DNA of 64,000 nt. Source: Entoloma clypeatum (taxonomy: Eukaryota; Basidiomycota; Agaricomycetes; Agaricales; Entolomataceae). Shown piece after piece: positions 50,041 through 59,868 of this stretch; position 1 is the first letter of the stretch, and every line of letters starts with the position of its first letter. The translations under genes and the position numbers were made by a program. The notes beneath the pieces are model-generated. The model did no database searches, had not been told where the DNA came from, and saw nothing but the letters and a program-made list of their open reading frames with translations. The stretch covers positions 1,426,001 to 1,490,000 of the forward strand of contig OY751486.1 of the NCBI GenBank assembly GCA_963565915.1. Direction: 5' to 3'.

Positions 50041-51570
50041 TCAAAGGTGGTGGGTTTGTTTGTAAAGACCCAGTGTTTCTTGAGCTCTTTTTAAGTTGGC
50101 TTCTGGTTCCCACGTGTTATCGCTTGATGGGTATCCCATCCACTTGACCAAATACTTGTACCCTCTGCCCTGTCGCTTGTGGGTAAGGATCGCTTCCACT
50201 TCGTACTCGTGCTCTCCTTCGATCAGATCAGGAGGGGGTTTGTGGAAGTTCGGTCCGTGTGTGTCATTTTCCCGATAAGGTGTTAACAAGGAGGCGTGGA
50301 AAACGGGGTGGATCTTCCATTGTTCTGGAAGCTTCAGTTTGTATGTCATGGGCCCGAGCACCTCGCAAATGGTGAAGGGTCCTTCTCTTTTGGGTGCCAG
50401 TTTTCTGGAAGGGTATCCGATTCGGAGGTTCTTCCCTTCTAGCCATACCTGTTCTCCTTTTCCAAACGGAGTGAAACCTCGTGTTGATCTTTCCGCCATC
50501 ATCTGACGGGCCAGTTCGTGCGCTGCCAGCGCTTCATCTCTTGCTTGTTTCAGCTCTTTGAGCCGTTCTTCTACGCTTGGCACATTTGTCTTGTCAAATG
50601 CCAATGGTATGTCTCTCGGTTCGTATCCCATCATTAGATAGAATGGGGATCGTTTCGTCGTGGAGTGGGTCCTCTGATTGTGACAGAACTCCATTGTCGA
50701 GTTGTGATCGTGCCATGTTTCAGGATTGTTCGAACAGAACATTCGGAAATAGATCTCAAGTTCCTGATTTGCACGTTCCGTTTCTCCATCAGTTTGAGGG
50801 TGATAAGCCGTGCTCATCATCAGTTTGATCCCTAGGAGTCGTCCTAGTTCTCTGAAGACCTGAGAGGCGAACTGCGGCCCTCTGTCTGACAGAATAGAGT
50901 CTGGGAGTCCGAATCTTCGGTACACGTGGTCCAAATAAAGTTTGGCGGTATGGGTCACGTCGGTGGTTTTCGTGCAAGGGATGGAAACTACCCCCTTTGT
51001 AGAACCATGGTCTACTACGACCATGATACTGTCAAACCCGTTGCTCTCGGGTAAGTCCGTGATGAAGTCGATCGTCGTCTGGGAGAATGGTCTAGCATCT
51101 TTTTGTGCTTTGATCGGCATTAGTCCAGGGTTCGTGGGGTGTGTGTTGACTTTCATTTGTTGGCAGGTTGCACATCCTCCAACGTAATTCTTGACAAACA
51201 CATACATTCCTGGCCACCAATAGTTTTGTCTGACCAATTCCAGGGTCTTTAGATGTCCCGGATGTCCACTTGGTAGGGAATCGTGGTATCGTTTCGTTAT
51301 TTCCCGACGCAGAGTCTCATCTGGCGGTACGTAACATCTGTCACGGAAGAATAATATTCCGTCTTCTGTTCTCCATTCTGATAAATGGGATTTAATTGGT
51401 GGCGTTCCCGATTCTTTTAGGGCGGTGATGGCTTTTGAGAAAAGCTCATCGTTCTCGGTTGCTTTTAGGATATCTCCTTGTAGCTCAAGGTCCACCGCTT
51501 TGACAAAAATGTCATTTGGCAAAACGATAACGTCTTCGTTATCCGTGTCTTCTTCGGGTATATGGTCCGG
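50041..51570 (-). CDS. pol: Gypsy-2 integrase with chromodomain
   Basis: Begins after the TGA at 51573-51571. HHCC zinc region (GHPGHLKTL, CATCQQMK), DDE core (Asp in TIDFITDLPE, Asp in ILSDRGPQFA, Glu in GETERANQ), GPFTICEV module and C-terminal chromodomain (YEVEAILTHKR, then YLVKWMGYPSSDNTWEP). The frame is uninterrupted to the stop at 50041. Confidence 0.9.
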   Translation of the reverse strand, partial: PDHIPEEDTDNEDVIVLPNDIFVKAVDLELQGDILKATENDELFSKAITALKESGTPPIKSHLSEWRTEDGILFFRDRCYVPPDETLRREITKRYHDSLPSGHPGHLKTLELVRQNYWWPGMYVFVKNYVGGCATCQQMKVNTHPTNPGLMPIKAQKDARPFSQTTIDFITDLPESNGFDSIMVVVDHGSTKGVVSIPCTKTTDVTHTAKLYLDHVYRRFGLPDSILSDRGPQFASQVFRELGRLLGIKLMMSTAYHPQTDGETERANQELEIYFRMFCSNNPETWHDHNSTMEFCHNQRTHSTTKRSPFYLMMGYEPRDIPLAFDKTNVPSVEERLKELKQARDEALAAHELARQMMAERSTRGFTPFGKGEQVWLEGKNLRIGYPSRKLAPKREGPFTICEVLGPMTYKLKLPEQWKIHPVFHASLLTPYRENDTHGPNFHKPPPDLIEGEHEYEVEAILTHKRQGRGYKYLVKWMGYPSSDNTWEPEANLKRAQETLGLYKQTHHL

Positions 51571-52758
51571 TCACCTTGACAAGGCATCAGACTGGATCAT
51601 CTTCGATCCTGGGGTGTGTACTAGTTTGAGTTCAAACTCGGAGAGATACAATCTCCACCGTGCCTGTCGTCTGTTCAATTTCTGGGGTTCCCAGTAATAC
51701 GTCAAATTCTTGTGATCTGATAGAACAACTGTTGGAAACGGTGATCCAAGGAGGTAATGCCTCCAGGTTTCCAGTGATCGGATAACTCCCAAAAGTTCCC
51801 GATCATAGATCTCATAGTTCCGTTCTGCCGCAGAGAACGAGTGCGATATATATCCGCAGGGGTGCCAGTCTTCATTTACATCTTGCTGGCGCAGTACTGC
51901 TCCTGTCGCCCATTTGGATGCATCAGATTCTATGATGAATGGCTTGCCAGTGTCTGGCATCAGCAATACCGGTGATTCCGCGAATTTGTCCTTTAATGTG
52001 TTGAATGCCGTCTGGCAGTCTTCATTCCATTCCCACTCTAGATCCTTTTTGGTTAGATCATTCAGAGGTTTGGCAATGTCCGAGTAGTGTCCGATAAATC
52101 TTCGATAGAAGTTTCCAAATCCGAGGAAGGATCTGACCTGTTTCACAGTCACGGGTTCCAGCCATTTCGCTATCCCCGATAGTTTAACGGGGTCCATCGC
52201 GATTTTGTTTTCTTTGATAATCAGTCCGAGGTACTCGCACTGCCTGACTCCAAATTCGCATTTTTCCAGGTTGAGATAGAGGTCATTCTCTATCATTTTT
52301 CTTAGTACGCGGAGCGTCCGTTTGGTGTCGATTTCGTCATTGACCGAGAAGATGAAAATGTCGTCCAAATAAATGAGCAACCATCCTTCTTCGAGTTCTT
52401 CCTTGAAGATTTCGTTCATCATCGCCTGAAACGTGGGTGGCATGCCTGCCAGTCCAAAGAAGGCAACCAAGGGTTCGTACAACCCTCGATTGGTTTTGAA
52501 TGCAGCCTTCCATTCATCGCCAGGTTTGATCCGTACATTGTTGTATCCCCAACGCATGTCTAGTTTGGTAAAGACCTTTGCTCCTTTCAGTTTGTCCAAT
52601 AAATCCCCAACCAGGGGCAACGGGTAGGCATTCTTCACTGTTCCCTCGTTCAATCGCCGATAGTCCTGACAGGGTCTGAGCTTATCCGAGTCCTTTTTAG
52701 CCACGAAGAAAAAAGGTGATGCCATTGGTGATTTCGAGGGTCTAATGTACCCCTTTCA
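51571..52758 (-). pseudogene. pol: Gypsy-2 reverse transcriptase and RNase H
   Basis: RT blocks [36 protein letters not shown] (an unusual AFFGL instead of MPFGL) and the catalytic YLDDIFIFS. RNase H has [24 protein letters not shown] and [10 protein letters not shown]. It is bounded by TGA at 52758-52756 (between DENL and [10 protein letters not shown]) and TGA at 51573-51571 (after DALSR). Both stops are in frame with the coding sequence on each side and both could derive from CGA. Confidence 0.88.
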
Positions 52759-53763
52759 AAGGTTCTCATCAAGGAATTTGTCCAATTTAGTTTGTTCTTC
52801 CGGTGACAAAGGATAAACTTTGCAGTCTTTCGGGGTGAAGTCCGGTTTTAAGTCAATTGCGTGGTCCCATGGTTTATGTTCCGGTAATCTCTCAGATGCC
52901 GTTTTCTCGAACACCTTCTGATACTGATCGTACCGTTCTGGTAGTTCTTTCTTCGGTTTGTCCGTGGTGTCCGTGTTGTGTGAGAGTTTCTGGGAGATCG
53001 AGGTTTTGGCTTGGATCCAAATATCCTCAATGGGTTCGTCCGTTGTGACATATGTCCTGAAGAGGTCTAGGTCATTGTCTGATTCTTTATCTATCCTTTT
53101 CAAGATAGGTCCATTTGCCGGTAGAGCCTCTTTTTTCGGTTTAAGGGTCTCTTATCATCAACTTCTTCTATTGTTGCGAAGATCCTCTGTTTAGGTTCTT
53201 CTTTCCATCCATGCTGCAATAGCAATGGGTTTCTTGTCCTTTGACGCCAAGAGCTCATCAAATTTTTTCCTCATGACCCCTGCCAGGGTCTTCTTGAACC
53301 TGATAGTTTCAATATCCAAGGTTCCTCTTTCCCAATCAATCTTCGGGTTGTATTGTTTCAACCATGGTAACCCTAAAATGGCGGTTTCCTTTCCAAGTCC
53401 GGTGACCAAGAACCTGATGTCGAGTTCTTTGTCATCAATCCAGATCTTCTTCCATGTACAATGGGTGATCGTCCCTTCTTTGTTCTTTGTTCCATCCACA
53501 TTGAACACACGAATGGGCTTTAGTAGCGGGATAAGCTCCATTCGGTTAGCTGTGGCGAACTTCTGGTCCAAGAAGGTTCCTCCTGCTCCTGAGTCTATCA
53601 GGACGTTTATCTTTAGTTTTTCATCGATGCTTTCTCCTTCTCCTGACATTGAAATGGGGATCGAAAAAGATTTGTCATTCATGTCGGCTACAATTACAGG
53701 TGATAGGGAGATTGAAAACTGAGCGGGGGCTGACATCGGTACAGGCCGCTTTATTGAAAACCC
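52756..53763 (-). pseudogene. pol: Gypsy-2 protease and linker, frameshifted
   Basis: 53736-53191 encodes an aspartic protease (VLIDSGAGGTF, then ILGLPWLKQYNPKIDWE). Homology continues through two single-base shifts (near 53190 and 53115) into 53103-52756, which ends KLDKFLDENL and TGA. In the -1 frame the protease is open back to the GGGTTTT heptamer at 53763-53757. Confidence 0.85.
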
Positions 53764-54308
53764 TGTTTCTCCATTTCAGAAATCAAGGCGTCTTGTTCCT
53801 CATTTGGTAAGTCCTTGAAAATGCCTCGGATATGGGCATATGCATCGGAAGCTTTTTTGAACGTATTGTTCGCAACCGGGGTCTTTCCTCCTTTGTGTGC
53901 ATCAGCACGATGTCCTGCCTGGTGGCAGACAAAACACAACCCTTTCTTGAAGTGGTCGTCTCTTTCTTCGGCGGTCAGCCGATCAATGTCCATGGCATTA
54001 GGGTCTGGGGCGTAATGCGCGTTTCGGGGTGCGGGGTTATAGTTCACTTTGAACTTCTTCTTTCCCCCATCGGGTCTAAGTCTTAGAGCCACTGCCTTGG
54101 CCCTCCTCCACTGGTTGTCCAATCTGGATGCCGTGGTGTACCATTCGTCAATCGTTCCTGGGACCTTATCAAGGCCCAAGATCTTGTCTCGGAGCGCGTG
54201 TGGTAACGCCTCCATGAAGTAGTCTTTGAGAGACCGATCATCCTTGATCAGACTCTCTGCAGCCCATAATTTGAACTTTTCGATGTATTCATCGGCTGTC
54301 ATGCCTTC
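53751..54308 (-). pseudogene. gag: Gypsy-2 gag, C-terminal part
   Basis: Continues the capsid from DEYIEKFKLW (left of the LINE-2 insertion) to a knuckle CFVCHQAGHRADAH, in which the usual fourth Cys is His, and ends QGFQ with TAA. The reading frame would be continuous with 55946-56584 if LINE-2 and one 15-bp duplication were absent. Confidence 0.88.
53757..53763 (-). promoter_or_regulatory. Slippery heptamer for -1 frameshifting, Gypsy-2 gag to pol
   Basis: Minus strand reads CAG GGT TTT CAA TAA in the gag frame. G GGT TTT fits the X XXY YYZ rule two codons before the gag stop. The -1 frame is open into the protease. Confidence 0.65.
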
Positions 54309-55930
54309 GTCCGCTTCTTGACTTGTTACCACGACGTGCACAGCCACATCCTGGTCGCAGTCTCTCTCGTTGTTGAGCCCCCCCGCTCCATCGTACTCTC
54401 CGATCCTCTTGCTATCGCACCTTTTAATAACTACAACGAACCAGGGAAACGCGTCCTCAACCGATTCCCTGACCGCGTAATCCACGACATCACCCTTATC
54501 CGCGGCAAGACCGCTAAGGACCGTGCCGAAGCCAGAAAGTCGCGCCTCATCTCCCTTAACAAGGTATTTGACGCCAACATCTGCTCCAACAAATCCGCCG
54601 TCATTGTCACTGACGCGGCAGTTCCCTCCCTCGCGTCGGGCCACCAAGCTGTTGCAGCTTGGGAAACCTGGCACATGGGGCATTCCATCAACAAATATTG
54701 GGCGGCCGGTGGCCTCGCAGTCTCTGACGACACTGAAACCTTAGCTATCGGACACGGGTTCTCGAACCTGGTCAGTCTGCTAGGGGGTCTCTCTCAACTG
54801 AAAGAAATTCACATCTTCACCGACTCTGTCAATGCCATTCGGCGCGCCACAGACCCGGACCTCCACTCCTCGCAGGCAACTGCGCTCGCTATCATCAGCA
54901 ACCTGATTCCTTGGTTTGAGGAACCCGGTCTGAAATCCAAGGTCTTCTTTCACCACGTCCCCGATTGCTCGGATCATGGCTTCGAACCCCACCGTGCAGT
55001 GCATGACTTCGCCTCCTCGATTCGCATTGAGTGTGGCGAGTCGGCCTCCAGATCCCTTGACTTCAACACAAAGCAGTTCACGGACGACATGCTCGGTGAC
55101 TGGAACAATCTGTACCAGTCCCCCAAGTATGTTGGCCAGCACTATCAATTCCCGAGATCGTGTGTCAGACGCCAAGACCACGCTCGGGCCAAACGTATGA
55201 AGCCGTCCCACCTCAAGGGCGGTACATGGCTTAAGGATGTGGGTCACTCCCAATCCCTTACGGCTCAAATGGTCCGCGGCCTCACAAGCCACGCCCCAAT
55301 TGGCCACTATAGACATAGGTTCAACATTGGTGACAAAGTTGAACAATGCGACTGTGGTGCGGGGTCCGTCGAGGACTTCGCCCACGTTTTCTACAAATGT
55401 CTGCACCACCCCACCAGGCCACCAGACATGCCCACCTTCTCGAGGAACACTCCCATCTGGGACGTCTTCGGGAAATTCATCATGGATAACCCAGGGGCAT
55501 TTGCCTTCCGGGATCGTCCAACGCCCAACACAACTGTTGGCGGTAGTCGCGTGGTAGCGCGCTGGGTTCAAAGGGGTGCAGCCCCCTCTGGCAAGCGAAC
55601 ACGATCGAAGGGTAAGAACCGCACAGGCGCTTCTTTGGTGGGTAGGGCGCAGACACCCCCCAGCGCCGTCAACGGCCAACCTCGCAAGGTTGGAGTGATC
55701 TTGTATCGCGCAACCGAGTACTCGGGTGCGCATACTAACGCGTTTGTGTATAACAGACCCCCCCGTCCTGGCGCAAGGACTCATCAGCTCGACGGAGCTT
55801 TGCGCCGCTTGTTCTTCACGCGTACGTAGATCCTCGGATTGATGTAGTTTACTCTACGTCAAGCGGACTGTACCCCTAGTATACCACTATATAAATTGCT
55901 GACAAAAAAAAAAAAAAAAAAAAAAAAAAA
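54309..55930 (+). mobile_element. LINE-2: 5'-truncated Tad-like element inside Gypsy-2 gag
   Basis: 1622 bp with a poly(A) tail (55904-55930), flanked by perfect duplications GGCTGTCATGCCTTC at 54294-54308 and 55931-55945. Different subfamily from LINE-1: the 3' region and protein sequence are only distantly alike. Confidence 0.93.
54318..55829 (+). CDS. LINE-2 ORF2, C-terminal RNase H and zinc region
   Basis: 503 codons open to the stop at 55827-55829. RNase H-type residues are visible: VTDAAVP, GHQAVAAWETW, IHIFTDSVNAIR. The Tad-type tail follows, with LKGGTWLKDVGHSQSL, LTSHAPIGHYRHRF and the zinc motif CDCGAGSVEDFAHVFYKC. The endonuclease and RT are missing through 5' truncation, so the first codons are probably not a real start. 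Confidence 0.85.
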   Translation: MTCYHDVHSHILVAVSLVVEPPRSIVLSDPLAIAPFNNYNEPGKRVLNRFPDRVIHDITLIRGKTAKDRAEARKSRLISLNKVFDANICSNKSAVIVTDAAVPSLASGHQAVAAWETWHMGHSINKYWAAGGLAVSDDTETLAIGHGFSNLVSLLGGLSQLKEIHIFTDSVNAIRRATDPDLHSSQATALAIISNLIPWFEEPGLKSKVFFHHVPDCSDHGFEPHRAVHDFASSIRIECGESASRSLDFNTKQFTDDMLGDWNNLYQSPKYVGQHYQFPRSCVRRQDHARAKRMKPSHLKGGTWLKDVGHSQSLTAQMVRGLTSHAPIGHYRHRFNIGDKVEQCDCGAGSVEDFAHVFYKCLHHPTRPPDMPTFSRNTPIWDVFGKFIMDNPGAFAFRDRPTPNTTVGGSRVVARWVQRGAAPSGKRTRSKGKNRTGASLVGRAQTPPSAVNGQPRKVGVILYRATEYSGAHTNAFVYNRPPRPGARTHQLDGALRRLFFTRT

Positions 55931-55945
55931 GGCTGTCATGCCTTC

Positions 55946-56584
55946 CATTTTCTGCGTTTTCATCATTGTCAACGCATCTCCTTCCTTGTCAACTGGGGAG
56001 AATGACTTCCTCAGTTTCTCGATGAAGTCCGCGTATTTCGGGTACATGGATACTCCGGTGGTGGAAATATCTCTGTGCCAGGACTCTTTCCAAGGTCCGG
56101 CCGTTCCTCCTTTCATGTATGAGACAGTGAAAAGGATCTTTTTCTTGTCGGAGTTGTAAACGTCATCGTTCATCTCCAGGTACAGGTTCGCGTCGAACAA
56201 AAATTCAGATAGTTTCCTTCTATCTCCATTGAAGATCGCCGGCGGGCTGATCTTGATCTCTTTTTCTGGGGTCCTTACTTGAGAAGCCATTTCTACAAGT
56301 GGTGTCTTTGGGGTGTCTGGGGTTGGTCTGGGTGCAGCAACAGCAGCAGCTGGCGGTGGTAGGTTTCGTCTTGGGGAGAGGTAAGAGGGTGATGTGGGGT
56401 TGACTGGTATGAAAGAGGAGGTTACTCTTCTGTACGGTGTCGGCGGTGGTCGTGGTGTGATAGGTGCGTCAACAAACTCCTGTTCGTCTTCTGAGTCGGA
56501 CGGGACTCCAAAGGTGGATCGTCGGGGAGGAATCTTTGCGTCTAAAACCACGGTGGGTTGACGACGTTGATCAGCTTGACCTTT
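55946..56584 (-). pseudogene. gag: Gypsy-2 gag, N-terminal part
   Basis: Pro-rich start (VLDAKIPPRRSTFGVP) and capsid region (PPAIFNGDRRKLSEFLFD, LFTVSYMKGGTAGPW) up to KMEGMTA, where LINE-2 interrupts. No ATG was found ahead of VLDAK, and the frame stays open back towards the LTR, so the initiation site is unclear. Confidence 0.85.
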
Positions 56585-57140
56585 TGTTACGGCGATAGCC
56601 TACAACAACAAGTCCAAGGATCGGATCACATGGGTTCGAACTGGTTCCACAACAAGTCCCTCAATAGGTCGACTTGGTCAATCAGCGAGTTCCTCAGAAG
56701 GACAACTCGGTTCGGGTCAAGCAGAGCTAAGTCCTCGCAAGGCACTTAGTTGGAGAGCGTTCGAAGTGATAGACAAGTAAGTGTTGTTTGCCTAGGTCAA
56801 GCTAAGGACCTCTACTCTAAGGTTACAGGTCTTATATACGTTATCCTATAGCTATAAATAAGTAGGTGCTGCGCAGGAGCTAAATAAGCCATTGGTTAGA
56901 TAGATGTTTCAAGGGGGCTGTGGCATAGGAGTCAGAGATAAGGCCTCAAGGCCATGAGTCAGAGATAACAAGTGAAAATATATCTAAAAGGAGAATAGTC
57001 CGAGTCATTGTGAGTCATAGCGCTGATAGAGGGGATACGTGTCCCAGGGTCGTCGGAGTTAAGTGAAACGGAGTGTGATGGGGATCAAGGGTCGAAGGGT
57101 CGTGTGAAGGCGCATAGGAAGAGGGTGAAAAAGTGTAACA
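56585..57140 (-). repeat. Gypsy-2 5' LTR
   Basis: 556 bp, near-identical to 48469-49024 and homologous to 60258-60802. Confidence 0.93.
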
Positions 57141-57882
57141 TGGAGGACGTGACACTGAGGGCCTCGTCTCAGTCTTGGTCCTTGGACTTCCCATTTCCAC
57201 CATTTCAACGCGCATGCTGGGTTTGTTGGCGTTCATATTCCTCCGAGATCAGGGAGATCAGGGCGTCGGGAGTGACGGTCTTGGTGGCAGAATATAGTTT
57301 CGTGGCTGCAAGTTGATTCAACGCGAAGTTGGCAAGGGAATAGGGAAGGGATGAGATAATGGTGGAACGGTAATCTTTCTCGTCAATGTCCACCCCTACA
57401 GTTGCTAACTCTTCCCGTTTGACATGCAGGTCATTGAGGAACTGTCGAACATTACCCTTTTCAGGGCACTTCGACTCCAGAAAACATGTCCGTAGGTCCG
57501 TTTGCGCGAATGCGCCCTTTTCCATGTACTCAGCAACAATCGCGTCCCATTGTTCCTTAATGACCTTCTTGTTTCGAATGCGCATCAGGGCAGAATCGGG
57601 GATCTTCTGGGTAAGTAACAATTTTGCCGACCTTTCATCCTTGTCCCACTGAAGCATGGCAGCAGCTTCATTGCCGCTAGGGGAGGCAACAACAGCAGGC
57701 ACAGGACGGGGTTCATTGCCATCAAAATGGCCCCAATAGCCTTTTGCTTCGACAGCATCCTGGAAACAGGGTGAGAAGATCGCCCAGTTCACGCCAGAGG
57801 CATCAAGCTTCGGGATAGACGACGGGAGTGTATCAGCAAGTGAGGTAGCAGTTACGGAGGTGATGGAAGACATGGTGAACAA
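57141..57882 (-). pseudogene. gag: Copia-2 gag, N-terminal part
   Basis: MSSITSVTATSLADTLPS (likely start at about 57873; an upstream ATG at 57882 is also in frame). Copia gag blocks follow (WAIFSPCFQDAVEAKGYWGH, TDLRTCFLESKCPEKGNVRQ). Stops TGA at 57207-57205 and TGA at 57171-57169 interrupt it before the Gypsy-2 junction at 57140; the zinc knuckle is on the other side at about 48430. The first of these stops fits CGA to TGA. Confidence 0.85.
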
Positions 57883-57916
57883 TGAGAGAGAATGCAGCGG
57901 GGTCGACGCAGAGGTA

Positions 57917-57933
57917 CGCGGGGCCCAATAACC
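57917..57933 (-). other. Copia-2 primer binding site, half-tRNA type
   Basis: The element strand after the 5' LTR reads GGTTATTGGGCCCCG. Drosophila copia is known to be primed by an internal fragment of initiator tRNA, with a very similar GGTTAT-GGGCCC site; this suggests the same strategy. Confidence 0.55.
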
Positions 57934-58334
57934 TGTAAGAATACTATAATAACTAGCTCAGTGTTCACCTATAATAAATAGCTAGGCACTCAAACATAAG
58001 TAAGACTTTCAAAAGAGAAAGATAAGTAGAAGATCTCACCTCAGTGTTTGCACGTGAGAGCGGGGTCAAACAACTGAGGGGAGGCGATGAAAACTATGCC
58101 GTAATAAGTAAATAAGGTTTTGCAAATTTACCTTAACAAAAAACAAAGGGAAACGAGAGGAGAGTCTCGAAACATGTGGTACAATAAAGGTACAGCTAAA
58201 AAAGGTATGTAGAATGGAATACATGATATGGCGAAATAGCACGAGGAGGAAAAAAGGATGGTGGTGTAAAAACTCAACGCGGCTGCGCACTGTGTCCGGA
58301 TATGGAAGGCTCGCAGCAGCTTGTCATTCCAACA
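57934..58334 (-). repeat. Copia-2 5' LTR
   Basis: 401 bp, TGTAAGAATAC to CATTCCAACA, lacking a 34-bp stretch present in the other LTR. Confidence 0.92.
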
Positions 58335-58339
58335 TGCTG

Positions 58340-58982
58340 ACGTTGAGATGCTACCCTCACATACACCGGATGCCACCAGTGACATGCCATCAGCTCCAGT
58401 AGTTGAGATTCCGAAATTCATACTCACTCCTGTTGATACAGATGATGATGGGATGGACATCGATGCAGCAGACCTGCCGACTCAGATCCGCCCACCCCCG
58501 CCATCAATTCCGGCACGGTCGCCATCCATTGGTGTTATGATTTCTCAACCAAAACCTGTCATCCGCATCTCGACGAAGTCCCTGAAGGGCGCACTTGGAC
58601 ATGTCTCGGCTCCTCCTATCCCAGATCCTGTGGGGGCGGAGTCCGCTGCGGCGCCTCAAGAGGTGCAGCCTCCCACGCCCTCTGTTGTGGTGACCCCAGA
58701 TCCTGTGGAAACGGAGCCCGCTGCGGCGCCTCAAGAGGTGCAGCCTCCCACACCCCTTGTTGTGGTGGTCCCGGCCCCACTGCACCCGGCCAGCACGGGG
58801 TCGTCGCAGTCAATGCTCTGCGTCCCCAACCACGCGTAGAGCTGATCGCTCCCGATCAGCTTCCCCCCAGCGTGGCAGGCGAGCCGGACTGGGAAGAATA
58901 CCGAGAAACCCTCAGGCGACATGCCCACAAGATTGCCGAATGCAACACGCCAACCACCTGGAATGGTAAGCGAGCCACACAG
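58340..58982 (+). pseudogene. DIRS-like element, first ORF (gag-like), right piece
   Basis: Continues from 44281 in frame: an acidic segment (TDDDGMDIDAADL), proline-rich sequence and a duplicated phrase APQEVQPPTP (two units about 72 bp apart). The frame stops at 58839, but the next frame carries on with PDWEEYRETLRRHAHKIAEC up to the foldback, so one frameshift lies around 58800. No known domain; assigned by position before a DIRS-type RT. Confidence 0.5.
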
Positions 58983-59780
58983 GACAAAATGCAAACTTTG
59001 GCCTCTGCAAATAATAATGAGAAAGAGTTTGTGAAGGAATATTTTGTAAAAAAGACTTTGGCTGCAGAGAAAGAAAGCCTTTCCTTGCATCCAAAGATAA
59101 TGCAATACTTTGAAGTTGGCTATAATATTCCAAAAGAATTTGTCATTTAAGTAATAAGATATTTTGCTGACAGGAAAAAACAAATTTCTCTGGACAAAAG
59201 TTGAAAGGGAAAGAAATGGAAATTTTTTTTATTTTTCACATTTCATTTGGGCATTGAGATTGTTTTGCTTTCGCATCTGTCATGTGTCCTGCCAAGTGAT
59301 TATTTTGTCAATTGCTTTCATAACACATTTTGCATGTGCCAAAACAAATGATTTCAAATTTCGCATGTGCCAAAGTTTTTTTAAACTTTAGCACATGTGA
59401 AATTTGAAATCTTTAAACTTTGGCAAATGCAAAATGCATTTTGAAAACAATTGACAAAATAATCATTTGGCAGAACACATGGCAAATGCAAAAGCAAAAC
59501 ATTTTTAATGCCCAAATGAAATGTGAAAAATAAAAATCTTCCATTACTTTCCCTTTCAACTTTTGTCCAGAGAAATTTGTTTTTTCCTGTCAGCAAAATA
59601 TCTTATTACTTAAATGACAAATTCTTTTGGAATATTATAGCCAACTTCAAAGTATTGCATTATTTTTGGGTGCAAGGAAAGGCTTTCTTTCTCTGCAGCC
59701 AAAGTCTTTTTTACAAAATATTCCTTCACAAACTCTTTCTCATTATCATTTGCAGAGGCCAAAGTTTGCATTTTGTCTTG
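58983..59780. mobile_element. Foldback element, two arms of about 400 bp
   Basis: The left arm starts GACAAAATGCAAACTTTGG and the right arm ends with its reverse complement. The arms meet near 59378 at GTTTTTTTAAACTTT with almost no spacer. They are similar but not identical, with many small substitutions increasing towards the centre, so this is an old palindrome. A short frame in each arm (KMQTLASAN...KEFVI) is the same sequence read in opposite directions. Confidence 0.85.
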
Positions 59781-59868
59781 TGCCAGATGCACCCGAGACC
59801 CAAAGGGGCAACTAATCAACCCCCTCAGCCAAGCCCTTTGCTTGGACTGGCAATGAGTCAGCGGCTGC
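59781..59868 (+). pseudogene. DIRS-like element fragment between foldback and Gypsy-3
   Basis: An open frame RPKGATNQPPQPSPLLGLAM is compatible with the continuation of the gag-like ORF. It is short, so this is by position only. Confidence 0.35.

Larger units (their letters stand above)
48469..57140 (-). mobile_element. Gypsy-2: chromodomain Ty3-type element with an extra ORF3
   Basis: Two 556-bp LTRs (TGTTACGGCG...GTGTAACA) that differ at hardly any position. It is inserted in Copia-2 gag with 5-bp flanks CGGAG (left) and TGGAG (right), a target duplication with one CpG-type change. Order on the minus strand: LTR, gag (split by LINE-2), protease, RT-RNase H, integrase-chromodomain, ORF3, polypurine tract (AGAAGGGGGGTAA), LTR. 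Confidence 0.93.
44282..58334 (-). mobile_element. Copia-2: Ty1-type element interrupted by Gypsy-2
   Basis: LTRs at both ends, flanked by TGCTG on both sides (44277-44281 and 58335-58339). Internal order on the minus strand: LTR, primer site, gag, [Gypsy-2 insertion], zinc knuckle, protease, integrase, RT, RNase H, polypurine tract, LTR. The pol frame has three in-frame stops but no frameshift. Confidence 0.93.

Noticed and set aside
58777..59783. Short frames in both foldback arms (about 90-117 codons)
   Set aside because: They are the same sequence read from the two arms and carry no known motif.
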